From contig JAOWBW010000868.1 of the NCBI GenBank assembly GCA_026119855.1, forward strand, positions 62,001 to 126,000: a stretch of 64,000 bases of DNA, given 5' to 3'. Shown here one piece after another: positions 32,862 to 42,475 of the stretch. The notes beneath the pieces were generated by a model that saw nothing but the letters and a program-made list of their open reading frames with translations, made no database searches and was not told the origin of the DNA. The DNA comes from Campanula takesimana (taxonomy: Eukaryota > Streptophyta > Magnoliopsida > Asterales > Campanulaceae). How positions within the stretch are numbered: the first letter of the stretch is position 1; each line of letters opens with the position of its first letter. The position numbers were made by a program, and so were the translations under genes.

Positions 32862-34302
32862 AGGACCCAAGCTCACAAAGAAGGTCGACGATATGAAATC
32901 CCTGACTTGAAACCCTACCGCAACACACTAAATGGTTATTTTGATCGCCAAGGGGAAGATGTTCCATATATGATCTTTCCCGAACCATGGGTTAACGACA
33001 AAGGCGTCAGAAAGCCCGGTCTCGAGATCTTCACCGACTGTGAAATACCGGCACTAGAAAGGGAACCTACTCCAATGTCACCCCGAGAGTGGTGGGGCAA
33101 GAAGGTGACTATAGAGTCCGAGGTGGAAATTACCGTGGGGGAAGAACTATCCGATCTAGCCTCCATGTTCGAAGAACTTGCCATCGTGGACGATTGTCAA
33201 GTCAACGCCATCTCCGACAACACAGAAATGGAGAGCCCATCTATTAGCAAGATTCAGCCAAGCTCCGAGCCAATCAACAACTGGTATTCAACGAAGGGGC
33301 CTTTAGTATCTGAGGATTTCTTGATTCGAGAAATGGGTTGCATACCCCGCACAGCAATAAAGGAAGAGCGGCTCACACTTACTTTCGAGTCCGAGAGTGT
33401 TTCCAATGCCCTCACCCAAGAGGATATGGAGGCAATAGCCGAGTGTGTGTTTCCTTTCTTTGCTAATGAAAAATTCGATATTTCTGAGTACCCCGAGATT
33501 GCAAACATCATAAATGATGAATTAACTAATAACGAACTTAATGAACAAGTTAATAACGATTCAAATTATGATGAAATAGACCATGAAAACATAACATACC
33601 TAAATGAACTAGCTCAACAGGTTCGTTGTCGTGGTGAAAATGGTCCAGGGGCTGATGAAGAATTGCATACTATTAATCTGGGTACCGACGAAAAGCCGAA
33701 AGAAACAAAGATTGGCAGCTTCTTCAAGGGAGAAGACAAAGACAGACTGACTGCACTGCTCAGAGAATTTGTGGATGTATTCGCATGGTCATACAAAGAC
33801 ATGCCGGGTTTGGACAGAAAGGTCGCAGAGCATAGAATTCCTATCAGAGAGGACGCCAAGCCAGTAAAGCAGAAGATCAGAAAGATCAAGCCAGAATGGT
33901 CTCTGCAAGTCAAAAAAGAGATTGAAAAGCTCCTCAGTGTGGGTTTCATCAAAGTCATTGAGTATCCAACTTGGCTAGCCAACATTGTGACAGTCAGAAA
34001 GGCAAACGGCAAGGTTCGTGTTTGTGTGGACTTCCGGGATTTGAACAAAGCTTCCCCGAAAGATGATTTTCCACTACCAAACATCGACATACTCTTCGAT
34101 TCAACTGCCGACTATGAAGTCCGCTCATTCGTGGATGGGTTTTCCGGTTACAATCAGATTCTCATGTCCGAAGAGGATCAACACAAGACAGCTTTCACAA
34201 CTCCATGGGGGACCTTCTGCTACACAGTCATGCCGTTCGGACTAAGGAACGCTGGGGCTACCTACCAGAGGGATGTTACGGATCTATTCCACGATATGAT
34301 TC
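32862..34302 (+). pseudogene. Reverse transcriptase of element C, 5' part (split by element D)
   Basis: After a linker of about 280 residues come the reverse-transcriptase fingers and palm: V-C-V-D-F-R-D-L-N-K-A-S-P-K-D-D-F-P-L-P, the catalytic S-F-V-D-G-F-S-G-Y-N-Q-I, and T-V-M-P-F-G-L-R-N-A-G-A-T-Y-Q. Element D is inserted at 34302/34303, right before the second catalytic box, which resumes at 49275. The enzyme would copy the element RNA into DNA. Confidence 0.88.
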
Positions 34303-34585
34303 TGTGAATACCCCTTTCCGATGAAGCGACGCATGGGAAGTATCTTGTGATTATTTTTATTTACAAAATGGAATATTCATAACGTCATTAAAATTATGAG
34401 AGTCGCCACGCCGTTTTAATTAAAGCCAAAACATTGAAAAAAGCATCTTTAGTGGGTTCGGGGGTCAAATTACAACAAGAGAAGAATATTTACGTTATCA
34501 CTCCTATTGCCCTAATTGATCGGTATTTCTATCATGATGCGGTGTATGTAGTGTGTTAGTGATTTAGACCGGATCCGAAGATTTC

Positions 34586-34624
34586 CTACGTTCCTCTCAA
34601 TGTGAGAAGCTCAGGTCAGCGTAG
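34586..34624. other. CTACG/CGTAG hairpin inside the D LTR
   Basis: Type I: CTACG with CGTAG, inner CTCA with TGAG around ATG, then AAGCTCAGGTCAG. The flank is CCGGATCCGAAGATTTC. The partner LTR copy (48325-48363) has CTACA, which breaks one outer pair. Confidence 0.6.
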
Positions 34625-35225
34625 TTCGTACATAATTAGAATGTGAAGAGAGAATAGGGATCATGCATAATGAAGAGGGAGGAAAAAGAAACATGCAGGA
34701 TGATCACATCCTAGAATAATGACAATGCTATCAATGAGATCTCGATGAACATTCATCACATTCATCATGGGAGGATTATTGAAAATGGGAGTAATTACCT
34801 AAAGTTTAGGGTTTAGAAATAGTTCCTAGATCATCCTTGGGTTGATGAACCCTAAATCATCATCGGCTATGAAATAACATGCAAACATGAAGATCGCAAC
34901 CCTAACTATAGCATAAATAAGGTTTTAATCTATGAACACGAAGAACATGCGAAGAAGATATTATGAACATATGAATGAACATGCAAAGCATATGAAGAAA
35001 CTATGAATAAACATGTAAGAACATGAATATAAGAGATCTACATTAAAAATGATGCAAGAACATGAAGAAAAAGTTAGAAAACTTACCTATGTTGGCAATA
35101 AATAAACCTTGATCTCCTTGAGTGTTTGAATGCTTAATTAGGGAGAAAATTGTGTTTAAGAACTCTAAAATTCGGACTTAAAGCTCTCAAAATGGGGATC
35201 CCCCAAACCAATGGAATGGAATGAG

Positions 35226-35367
35226 TTTATATAGTAAACTGATGGGAAGATCTGACGGTCAGGATCATCCGGAGCAAGGTTGGCCGCTTGGCCATGATTG
35301 AAGACGGTGACAATGTTGGCCACGTGGCCAAGGTCGGAGGTGCAGCAAGGTTGGCCGCGTGGCCAAG
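35226..35367 (-). promoter_or_regulatory. Element D U3 promoter with GGCCGCGTGGCC motifs
   Basis: A minus-strand TATA box, CTATATAAA (35226-35234), is preceded upstream by three motif copies at 35280-35293, 35316-35331 and 35351-35367, about 35 bp apart, each a version of TTGGCCGCGTGGCCAAGG. The neighbouring GATCTGACGG recurs upstream of the antisense PMD gene (36770-36779). Confidence 0.6.
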
Positions 35368-35568
35368 GTTGTGGGCTGACGTGATTCCTAAGCTAGGGTT
35401 TCTGCATGGTTTAAGGAAACCATATTTTGACCATATTTAGGGTGTTCTAGAATAATGAGACATATTTTGGGAATCCGGGACAAGTCTTTGCAAGGTTTCT
35501 AATTCCTATAAAGTCCTTGTATATTTGGGAAAGTCCTAATAAACTCATTTTCAGATCGGGTACTAACA

Positions 35569-35584
35569 GTAGCCCCTCGGCGAC
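35569..35584 (-). other. Polypurine tract of element D
   Basis: On the minus strand, GTCGCCGAGGGGCTAC adjoins the 3' LTR, nearly as in A and B. Confidence 0.75.
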
Positions 35585-35693
35585 GCTTCTTGCAAGGCAA
35601 TGGAGGGTCAACGATAAAAGAAGGATCCGTTCTGGAATATGAGTTTCAAAACAGATGAAAGGATCTATGGAACGGCTGAACCTTGGAGGCGAC

Positions 35694-35726
35694 CTACGTA
35701 TCCACAGGGGAATCAAGCCAACGTAG
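35694..35726. other. CTACG/CGTAG hairpin, type II, first copy in D
   Basis: Outer CTACG/CGTAG; inner TCC/GGA with loop ACAGG; followed by AATCAAGCC as in the type II copy of element A. Confidence 0.55.
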
Positions 35727-35891
35727 TTCAGATCTGATGGGAAATTGGGAATGATTGTCCACTGGTGGGGAGTAATATCTTCTCCTGGGGAGAAGTCTGA
35801 TCTGTGGGAAAATGCACCTGCCGGGGAAAATGCAACTGCAGGGGATGAGAGATGACCATATCGGTCGGGTGACTGAACCTTTTCAGGTTTC

Positions 35892-35925
35892 CTACGTATC
35901 CTTAGAGGAATCAAGCCGGTCGTAG
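35892..35925. other. CTACG/CGTAG hairpin, type II, second copy in D
   Basis: Outer CTACG/CGTAG; inner TCCT/AGGA around TAG; followed by ATCAAGCC. It lies about 200 bp from the first copy in the same orientation. Confidence 0.58.
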
Positions 35926-35943
35926 TTCAGAGCTTTGGGGATA

Positions 35944-36530
35944 AAACGAGACATCGAACTTTTGCTGCGGATAACAAACCTACGGACCCTATCCTGTATG
36001 AAGACTGAAAATTCATTAGGGAAACGAGACATCAGACTCCTGCTGGGGATAACAATCCTACGGATACTATCTTGTATGAAGAACTAACATTCGTAAGCAA
36101 TGAAGTCATTTGGGAAAACGAGGTAAAAGGGATAATGGGACAATAAAGACTACGGCGTCTAAACAATCCCAAGATGGAAATAATAAATGCTGGAACTTTC
36201 GCAACGGCCGCGATCGTTCTAGGATGCCCATGACGTAGAGGCTGACGGGTTTCTACAATCATATGAACCCTAAGCAAATATTGGGGGATAATTAAACAAC
36301 AAAGACTACGGAGTCTAAATGGCCTCAAGGTGGAAGTGGTAACTGCCGGGGTAAACGCAATCAGAAACGGACGGGTTCCTACCGATCGCGCTAAAATAAT
36401 AGATGCTGGATCTCTCGCAATTAGAGACGAACGTGTCTCTGCCAATCACGATCGATCTAGGATGCGCATGACATAGAGGTGGACGGGTTTCTGCAATCAT
36501 ACGAATCCTAAGCAAATCTTTGGGGCACAC
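35944..36530. repeat. Imperfect repeats in the 3' UTR of element D
   Basis: Two units of 78 bp spacing share ACGAGACATC, GGATAACAA and CTTGTATGAAGA (35944-36084). Two further units about 237 bp apart share GACGGGTTTCTGCAATCAT-type sequence (36223-36290, 36460-36527). They are diverged and occupy the tandem-repeat slot seen in A, B and C. No gene. Confidence 0.7.
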
Positions 36531-36689
36531 ACGAGGTAGAAACAGACGGGTTCCGACCATCGCGGTGAAGATGGGAAAGAAAATGGAAATTTTAAGGTCA
36601 AAATTTCAAGGTCAAAATAGGCTAGGGGCGCCTAAAATGAACAAAGAGAAAAGATTAGGGGTAAAAATGAGATTTTTTCTGAAAGGATA

Positions 36690-36830
36690 AGGTTGCCCGC
36701 GAGGCCAAGGTCACTGAATTGCAATAGTGGCCGCGTGGCCAAGGACGATGAGTGGTCAGATCTCCTTCACACGGATCGCTGATCTGACGGCTGGGATTGC
36801 GAGGGCAGAAGTGGCCGCGTGGCCAAGGTC
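36690..36830 (+). promoter_or_regulatory. Motif cluster upstream of the element D antisense PMD gene
   Basis: Three motif copies (GCCCGCGAGGCCAAGG at 36693, GTGGCCGCGTGGCCAAGG at 36726 and 36811) and GATCTGACGG match the D U3. No clear TATA box is seen; CT/GA-rich sequence precedes the ATG at 36999. Confidence 0.5.
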
Positions 36831-36998
36831 GTCGTCGGGCTGACTCCTTGGTCACAGCGCCAGAAACCCTCCCTCTTCTCCTTCTTTTCTTCTTCCTTCC
36901 ACCATTGTTGAGTTAGAGAGAGAGAATTCGAGCTTTAGAGAGAGAAAGCTTGGATCCGATAATTTTTTGAGGATTTTGCTTTGAATACTTTGGATAAC

Positions 36999-39195
36999 AT
37001 GGCAGATTGGATTAACGAAGCCTTGTTTAGGGATTTCCCGGGCCAAGGTGGATATGTGCCTCCACAACAAGAACAAGAACAGTGGTATGGTGATCCTCAA
37101 GGTGAGGGAAATGTAGGGGCTGACCCAGGAGAGGGTTTTGAAGCGGCGCCCTTGATACGACGGGGCGGTTTGAGACCACGAGCGGCGACTCGGAACTTTC
37201 GCGACGGCCTTCTTCGGTCAACATTTGATCAAGACTATGATTTCTACATCGACTCGGAGCGTCACTGGTCGATGGGCCTTCCGGAGACACGAGAGGTAAA
37301 TTTCAAATTTTTGCTCCTCTCATTTTCACATTTTTCGCACTTTTGTACAAAATATATATTACTAGAATCGTAATTTGCTAGAAATGTAGATTGCTAGGAG
37401 TGTAACATACTTGTGCTGTGTTTACCTGCAGAGGATCAAGGCTCGTGGGTCCACAGTGACTGTGGGCAAACTGTGGGCGTCTCTGCCGGAGGGACCGGGC
37501 GGTTTGTGTGCTCGGATCGAGGCTATGGGGTTTGGCCCATTCTTTGACAGTGTCCGCACGGTTGGGGGCACCCTGAAGGTGGCGGCGGTGATAGAGGTGT
37601 GCAGGGAGTTCTGGTGTGACACCACCCATACTTTTCACTTCAGTTGGGGAGAGATTACCATCACGCCGACGGATTTTGCGGCTATCACGGGGTTGAGGTT
37701 CACTGCTACCCCTTTGCCTTTTGATGAGAGCTTGGCAGAGCGGCGGGACTATAGGCAGGCTCTGTTGGGAGTTGACACTGATCTGGGAGAAGGTGTCAAG
37801 GGTTATGGAGTGGAGGCCGGGAAGGTGAACCGTTTGGTGGAGATGGCTATTGAGGCCTTCGGTAGGGGAGAGTATGATTTGGATTGCTTGGTCCGGCTGT
37901 TCTTATGGTACAGCTTTTCAGAGATTCTGTTTCCCAGTGGGGCTACTGTCTGCAGGTACTCACTGCTAGGAGCTTTTGTGGACTTGGACCAAGTCGGTGA
38001 GATTTCTTGGGGCGGAGCTGGTTTGGCTGAGATTTACCGGGCATTGGACCATTGCTCGAGGGCTAGCTCATCGGCCTTTGACGGGTTTCAGTTCGCCTTT
38101 GAGGTATGCTCTTGACTACCCTTCTTTTCACTTGTTGAGATTTCTGCTCTATCTTTTGGTCTGAAATGTCTCTTTCATTGTATGCACAGGCTTGGGTGTA
38201 CGAGATCTTTGGTGTCGCCCTTTTTTAGTTGGTGATGAGGGCCAACAAGGTCGTCCCTGTCATGTCGTACTAGTGCAAGAGCAACAGGGCTCCTCCCCGC
38301 AGAAACCGGGATAAGAAGACGGTGGATGCCGCCGATCTGAGGAGGGCTTTTGCGATGTCTGAGCCTGTCGAGGTCAGGTTTTACCCATAGAGTCCGGATA
38401 ATGAGGCTTCGGTGGGTCCCTATGTAGTGGAGTTGACCGCTTCTAGGGTTCTGCTTGTGGGTCTCACCGGGGAGGCCATGTATCTCGGAGAAAGGGTGGT
38501 TCGTCAGCATAGGGCTGGTGCGTTACCGTGGGCTCCTTATGACCCTCCTCGGGATATGCTCCGTCCTGCGAGGTTGGTAACTTTCTTGGCTCCCACTCCG
38601 GCAGAGCATTACAGGGGGAGTGACGACTACGCCGGCTATGTGTGGACTCGGTTGATCAGCCCTCAGGTTCGGGCTAGGATGTTATCGGGAGAGGGATCGA
38701 GCTCGGCCCAGTATGTTGGTCGGAGTCGGGCTTTGGTTGACATGCCCCTTCGCTCTAGTAGCGTGAGAGTGATGAGGGGCGGCCGGGAGGTGGAGCTTAG
38801 CTTGGAGCCGACTGATGCAGATCTTGTTGAGGAGACATTCATTCCTCCGCCCGACGATGGGGTACGGCTTTGTGCTTTATATTAGTCATGTTCGCACACA
38901 CTTATTTCTTTCTGTATCACAATCTCTGCCTTTGGGCCTCTTTCAGGTGACTCGGGAGGCATATATCCGTTCAGCTCGACGGGAGAACGTGTTGATGCGC
39001 TTACTGAGGGAGGCGTACCATTCATGTACTTGTCAAAGGGACGACGTTGCGTCACCCCAGCGTCGTGAGCGGTCTCCGAACGGGTCGGGTTCTTCTCACA
39101 CCAGTGGACGAGCGGTCCGGGGTCAGAGTTCGGGTGCCGGTAGCTCTCGAGCTTTAGCGCGGCGTGGAGACGCCACGGAGGGGGATTCTGATTAG
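36999..39195 (+). pseudogene. Antisense spliced PMD gene of element D
   Basis: Four exons are read: 36999-37295, 37432-38103, 38190-38861 and 38947-39195, all with GT-AG introns in phase 0, encoding about 629 residues. Exon 2 has the PMD core C-D-T-T-H-T-F-H-F-S-W-G-E-I-T-I-T-P-T-D-F. Exon 3 opens A-W-V-Y-E-I-F-G, shared with A, and holds G-E-A-M-Y-L-G-E-R-V-V-R-Q-H. Exon 4 is rich in R and S and ends G-D-S-D. Three stops lie in exon 3 (first at 38226), so this copy is dead, while exons 1, 2 and 4 are open. It is opposite to gag-protease. PMD proteins are usually nuclear. Confidence 0.85.
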
Positions 39196-39454
39196 GCGGG
39201 GCCCATCTTTCCATCTTTATTTCCTACACTGTTAGCTAGTAGAGACAAATATGTACTGGACAAACATTTAACATGCATGTAAATATATTTATGAACTAAA
39301 ATGAGAATGATTTTGTGACAACCTATCTGTACAAACTAATTTTTTACAATGCTCCTAATTTTTATACAATGCATGAGCCTCGAGGAGGGACAGGTACGTT
39401 GTTTGCATGGATCCGTTGCGGAGTGAGAATAACGATCTGCGATTTCTGCATGGG

Positions 39455-39610
39455 GTAAGAGTGGCCGCGTGGCCAAGGCATAGTCGGCCGCCTGGCCAAG
39501 AGCAATAGTGGCCGTGTGGCCGAGGACAATTGTGGCCGCGTGGCCAAGTCTGCCGCCGATTCTGGTTTTCCTTTTCCTGGCAAGAATTGGAGTTTGTGTA
39601 CTATTTAAGG
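39455..39610 (+). promoter_or_regulatory. Promoter module of the second antisense gene of element D
   Basis: Four motif copies (39460-39550), three reading close to GTGGCCGCGTGGCCAAGG and one CGGCCGCCTGGCCAAG, are followed by a TATA box CTATTTAAGG (39601-39610) and the ATG at 39695. This is the clearest boxes-TATA-ATG arrangement in the window. Confidence 0.65.
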
Positions 39611-39694
39611 GGAGTTTATGTTGCCTTAGAATTCGTACGAGCCACTTTTTTGAGAAATTTAGAGTTCCAATCACCAATTTGCTTGCTCTTTGCC

Positions 39695-41128
39695 ATGGAT
39701 CATGAGGCTAGGATCACAAGTCTTGAGAAAAAAGTCTTTATAACCTCTTTGGAGAAGTGGGTTGCCAAACTTTCTGGTTCTAGCCGTAGGAAACTTGATG
39801 AAAGGTATGGGATAAGGTGTCTTTGGTCACTCTTGCATATGAATTCCAATACCAACCTTTTACAAGCCTGTGGGAAGTTTTGGAATGACACCCTTCATGT
39901 CTTCAATTTTTCATTCAACGAGATGACACCCACATATGAGGACATTGCAGCGCTTTGCGGCTACGAAGGGAAGGGTAAAGTTGCCTTGCCTCTTGACTTT
40001 GTTTGATTGAGGGACAAGTTGATGACCTTTGGCGTGTCCGTGGAGGACTTTGATAGGTATGCTAGGGGCGGCTATGTTGACCTTTCTTGGATGCCACAAC
40101 ACTTTATGCACATGGACGTGGCTTCTGACCGTTCTTTGGACCATCTTGCACTATGCTTGTTTGCCTCTATTCTCTTCCCCTCTAAGGTTGGGTTTGCTAG
40201 TGAAGGGTGCTTGGGCATGGTAAATTCCGCTCGTTTAGGCTATGACATTGTGCCGGCCATCCTTGGAGAGATGCTTTGTGGGATTCCCCATCTCGCGGCT
40301 TATGGTGGGATGCCCTGTGGTAGTGATAGGCTCTTAACTATGTGGTTGCAAGAGAGGCTTCGCGTCAACAAATCGGCGGCTTCTCTGAAGGTGGCTCTAT
40401 GGATGCACCGTATTAGGGGAATGGCGGAGCGGTTTGAGGGCATGACTCTCAAAGGTTGGGAACAGTATTTGGCAGAGATGGTGACTGATGACATTCAATG
40501 GGTGGTGCCCCATTGGCACATTCATTATGTGAGGGAGAAGCAAGTAGGACTTCACATGATCAAAGTTCCGACACTCTCTGGGACTACCTTTTACTACCCT
40601 GCTAGAGTGCTCCGTCAGTATGGCTTAGTGCAGACTACCCCGGAGGGTTGGGACAAGGAGAGAGATGATTTTCCTTTTGGGATACTTCAGTTGGATGACA
40701 GTACTTCGGTCCTTCTCTCTCAGATATGGGGCGAGGCCAGTTTTAGCCGTAGGACCTTCATCACCCCCTCTAGCAACACCTACCTGTCACGAGAGTACTT
40801 GGATTGGTATATGGGGAGACTTGGGCATGCGGAACAGACTCTAGAGACCCTAAGGGGCACTATTTTGGGATCCTGTGCTCCAAGTTTTTCATTGAGAGTT
40901 AAGGAGGCTGAGGCTTATGAGAGGAGGAGTTTTAGGAGTATAGCTAGTGTGAATGGAGAAGGAGCGGGTATTTCCAAGAAGAGAAAGAATGGTGAGGCTC
41001 CTAATGGCAAATCTAAGGGTGTTAGCGAGTTTGAGAGGAGATTTTGTGAGAAACCTAAGAAGAAGAAGGTTCGCCGTGGACAAAGCAAGAAGAAGGAGAC
41101 CGAGGGCATAAGTATCTCTAAGGGGTAG
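39695..41128 (+). pseudogene. Second antisense gene of element D (PMD/DUF7745-like, intronless)
   Basis: A single frame of about 477 codons is interrupted only by one TGA at 40004-40006. It contains F-W-N-D-T-L-H-V-F-N-F-S-F-N-E-M-T-P-T-Y-E-D, which parallels the PMD core, then M-W-L-Q-E-R-L...L-W-M-H-R-I-R as in plant DUF7745 proteins, and a lysine-rich tail (K-P-K-K-K-K-V-R-R) that looks like a nuclear signal. The function is unknown. It takes the place of the small basic ORF of B and C. With only one stop it is the best preserved accessory gene of D. It is convergent with the sense gag fragment. Confidence 0.72.
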
Positions 41129-41385
41129 TTCCGAGCATTCTTCCATAGTCATTGTAGACACATTAGTTTTAATTTATGTCTTATTTTACGTTTTAGTCTA
41201 AATTTCAGAATAGGTTATTTATTCAAAAAGTATGTCAAGCTTAGACTCATCAAATAAGTGTTAACATGCAATGACTATGGAAATAAAAGTTTTTGCTTTC
41301 AGAAAATACAACTTCTATCTTTATTGCTTTGTGACAGGATTTGGATGTTTATTTGTTTTTTAGACCGCACCTTTTGAAAGGCTGC

Positions 41386-41433
41386 CTACGTTCCCCTTTT
41401 ACAAATAGGACTAAGGGGCTCATGTCACCGTAG
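41386..41433. other. CTACG/CGTAG hairpin, type I, long variant
   Basis: Outer CTACG/CGTAG; inner CCCCTT pairs with AAGGGG around a 13-base loop; then CTCATGTCAC. The inner stem sequence differs completely from the other copies but still pairs. Confidence 0.62.
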
Positions 41434-41484
41434 TTCACTCCAGTCGGACTAGAATGATTTTAGAGAAAGGGAAGATAGAAGGGG

Positions 41485-41620
41485 GAATGCTCTAACTTTT
41501 GCCTAGACCGCCTTTGCGGGTTTTCGATCTAGCGAGCTTTGTACGCACCCTTATTTTGCATAGACCTCCCTTTGCGGGTTTTCAATCTATCGGGCTTCTT
41601 TTTGCGTAGTAAACATTTTT
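41485..41620 (+). other. ENE-like double hairpin (element D)
   Basis: Unit a (41501-41537) has CTAGA/TCTAG and an inner CCGC/GCGG, closed by GCTC/GAGC. Unit b (41558-41594) has ATAGA/TCTAT, compensating the C-G pair of other copies to A-T, and is flanked by TTATTTT and TTCTTTT. Unit b is closed by TACGCA (41542-41547) with TGCGTA (41603-41608), where B has GTGCA/TGCAC. The order of the two unit types is swapped compared with B. It lies about 360 bp after the second antisense gene. Confidence 0.5.
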
Positions 41621-41717
41621 TTTTAGAGAGGGGGGTTGTACTAGTCATTGTAGCGTCTGAGCTTGCTGATGTTGACTGGTTCCTTGAGCGAGCTGCCATC
41701 CAAATCTGCCATTCTGT

Positions 41718-42330
41718 CTAGTCTTGTGGCGCGCTTCGAGCTTTGGTCATTGCGTCGACGCGTTGCTTCAAATCCTCTATTTCTCTTGAGATGTCTTGAA
41801 TCGTTTCTGCAGTCAAGTGCGAGAGTACCTCTGGGCCATTCCTCACATAAGGCTCGATTTCGTAGCAACCGAGGAGTTCTAAGTTTTCGCTTTCCCTATA
41901 GAACCAAAATCCTATCACACCGGTGAGCATGTTCTCGTCCATCAAGCCTTGGATTCTCCTTTGTAGAGTGACACAGTCGTTGGTGTCGTGGCCTTCGTCT
42001 TGGTGGTAAGAGCAACTTTTGGTAGGATCAAATGGTTGAAGGGGTGGTAATTCGGAGAGGAGTGAATGTTCTCCTAGAGGCTGTATCTTGCCCATTTGTC
42101 TCAGTTGGTCGAACAATTTTGTGAAAGGGGTCCCTATTCTTGTGTATCGGTGGACTGAGAGGGGGTATTTTTCCAAAATCTTTGCAGTTTTTCACTGATT
42201 TTCTTTTCCTGGCGCGAGGGCCACGATTCTGTCGTTGGTGTTGGGGTCCGAAGTTCATTCCCATGTGCCGGGTGCAGGATTGGGGTATTCGCGAGGTACT
42301 CCTTGAGGCAGCATAACGCGAACTCACATC
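41718..42330 (-). pseudogene. Second, partial gag fragment in element D
   Basis: The minus-strand frame 42176-41718 has a Gag C-terminal part: F-T-K-L-F-D-Q-L, the zinc knuckle C-S-Y-H-Q-D-E-G-H-D-T-N-D-C, V-T-L-Q-R-R-I-Q-G-L-M-D-E, then a coil (I-S-R-E-I-E-D-L-K-Q-R-V). It lies after the protease, where reverse transcriptase belongs, and is most like the gag remnant of element A rather than D's own gag. It may mark a recombination between two Tat elements. Confidence 0.6.
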
Positions 42331-42475
42331 TCGAACTCCATTCTTGGTCGCGGGCCCTTTCTATTTCTCTGAGTGTCGGTTCCCCTACTGTTGTAAAATG
42401 GTTGAGGTATTGCAGTAACTTGATGAGTTCTTCCTTTTCGGCTTTGTTCCGAGGAGACTGCATTCTCAACACGGC

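Larger units (their letters stand above)
34303..35568 (-). repeat. Element D 3' LTR
   Basis: This LTR is 1266 bp; its partner is 1233 bp. The 33 bp difference is a single indel near 35515-35550. It contains a CTACG/CGTAG hairpin (34586-34624) and a PBS-like decamer GAGTCGCCAC (plus strand) at 34400-34409. Confidence 0.95.

Noticed and set aside
42134..42472. Peptide resembling the L-K-E-Y-L-x-x-P-P-I-L segment of reverse transcriptase
   Set aside because: Only one short match; the surrounding residues do not fit reverse transcriptase or RNase H and the next recognisable domain is gag.
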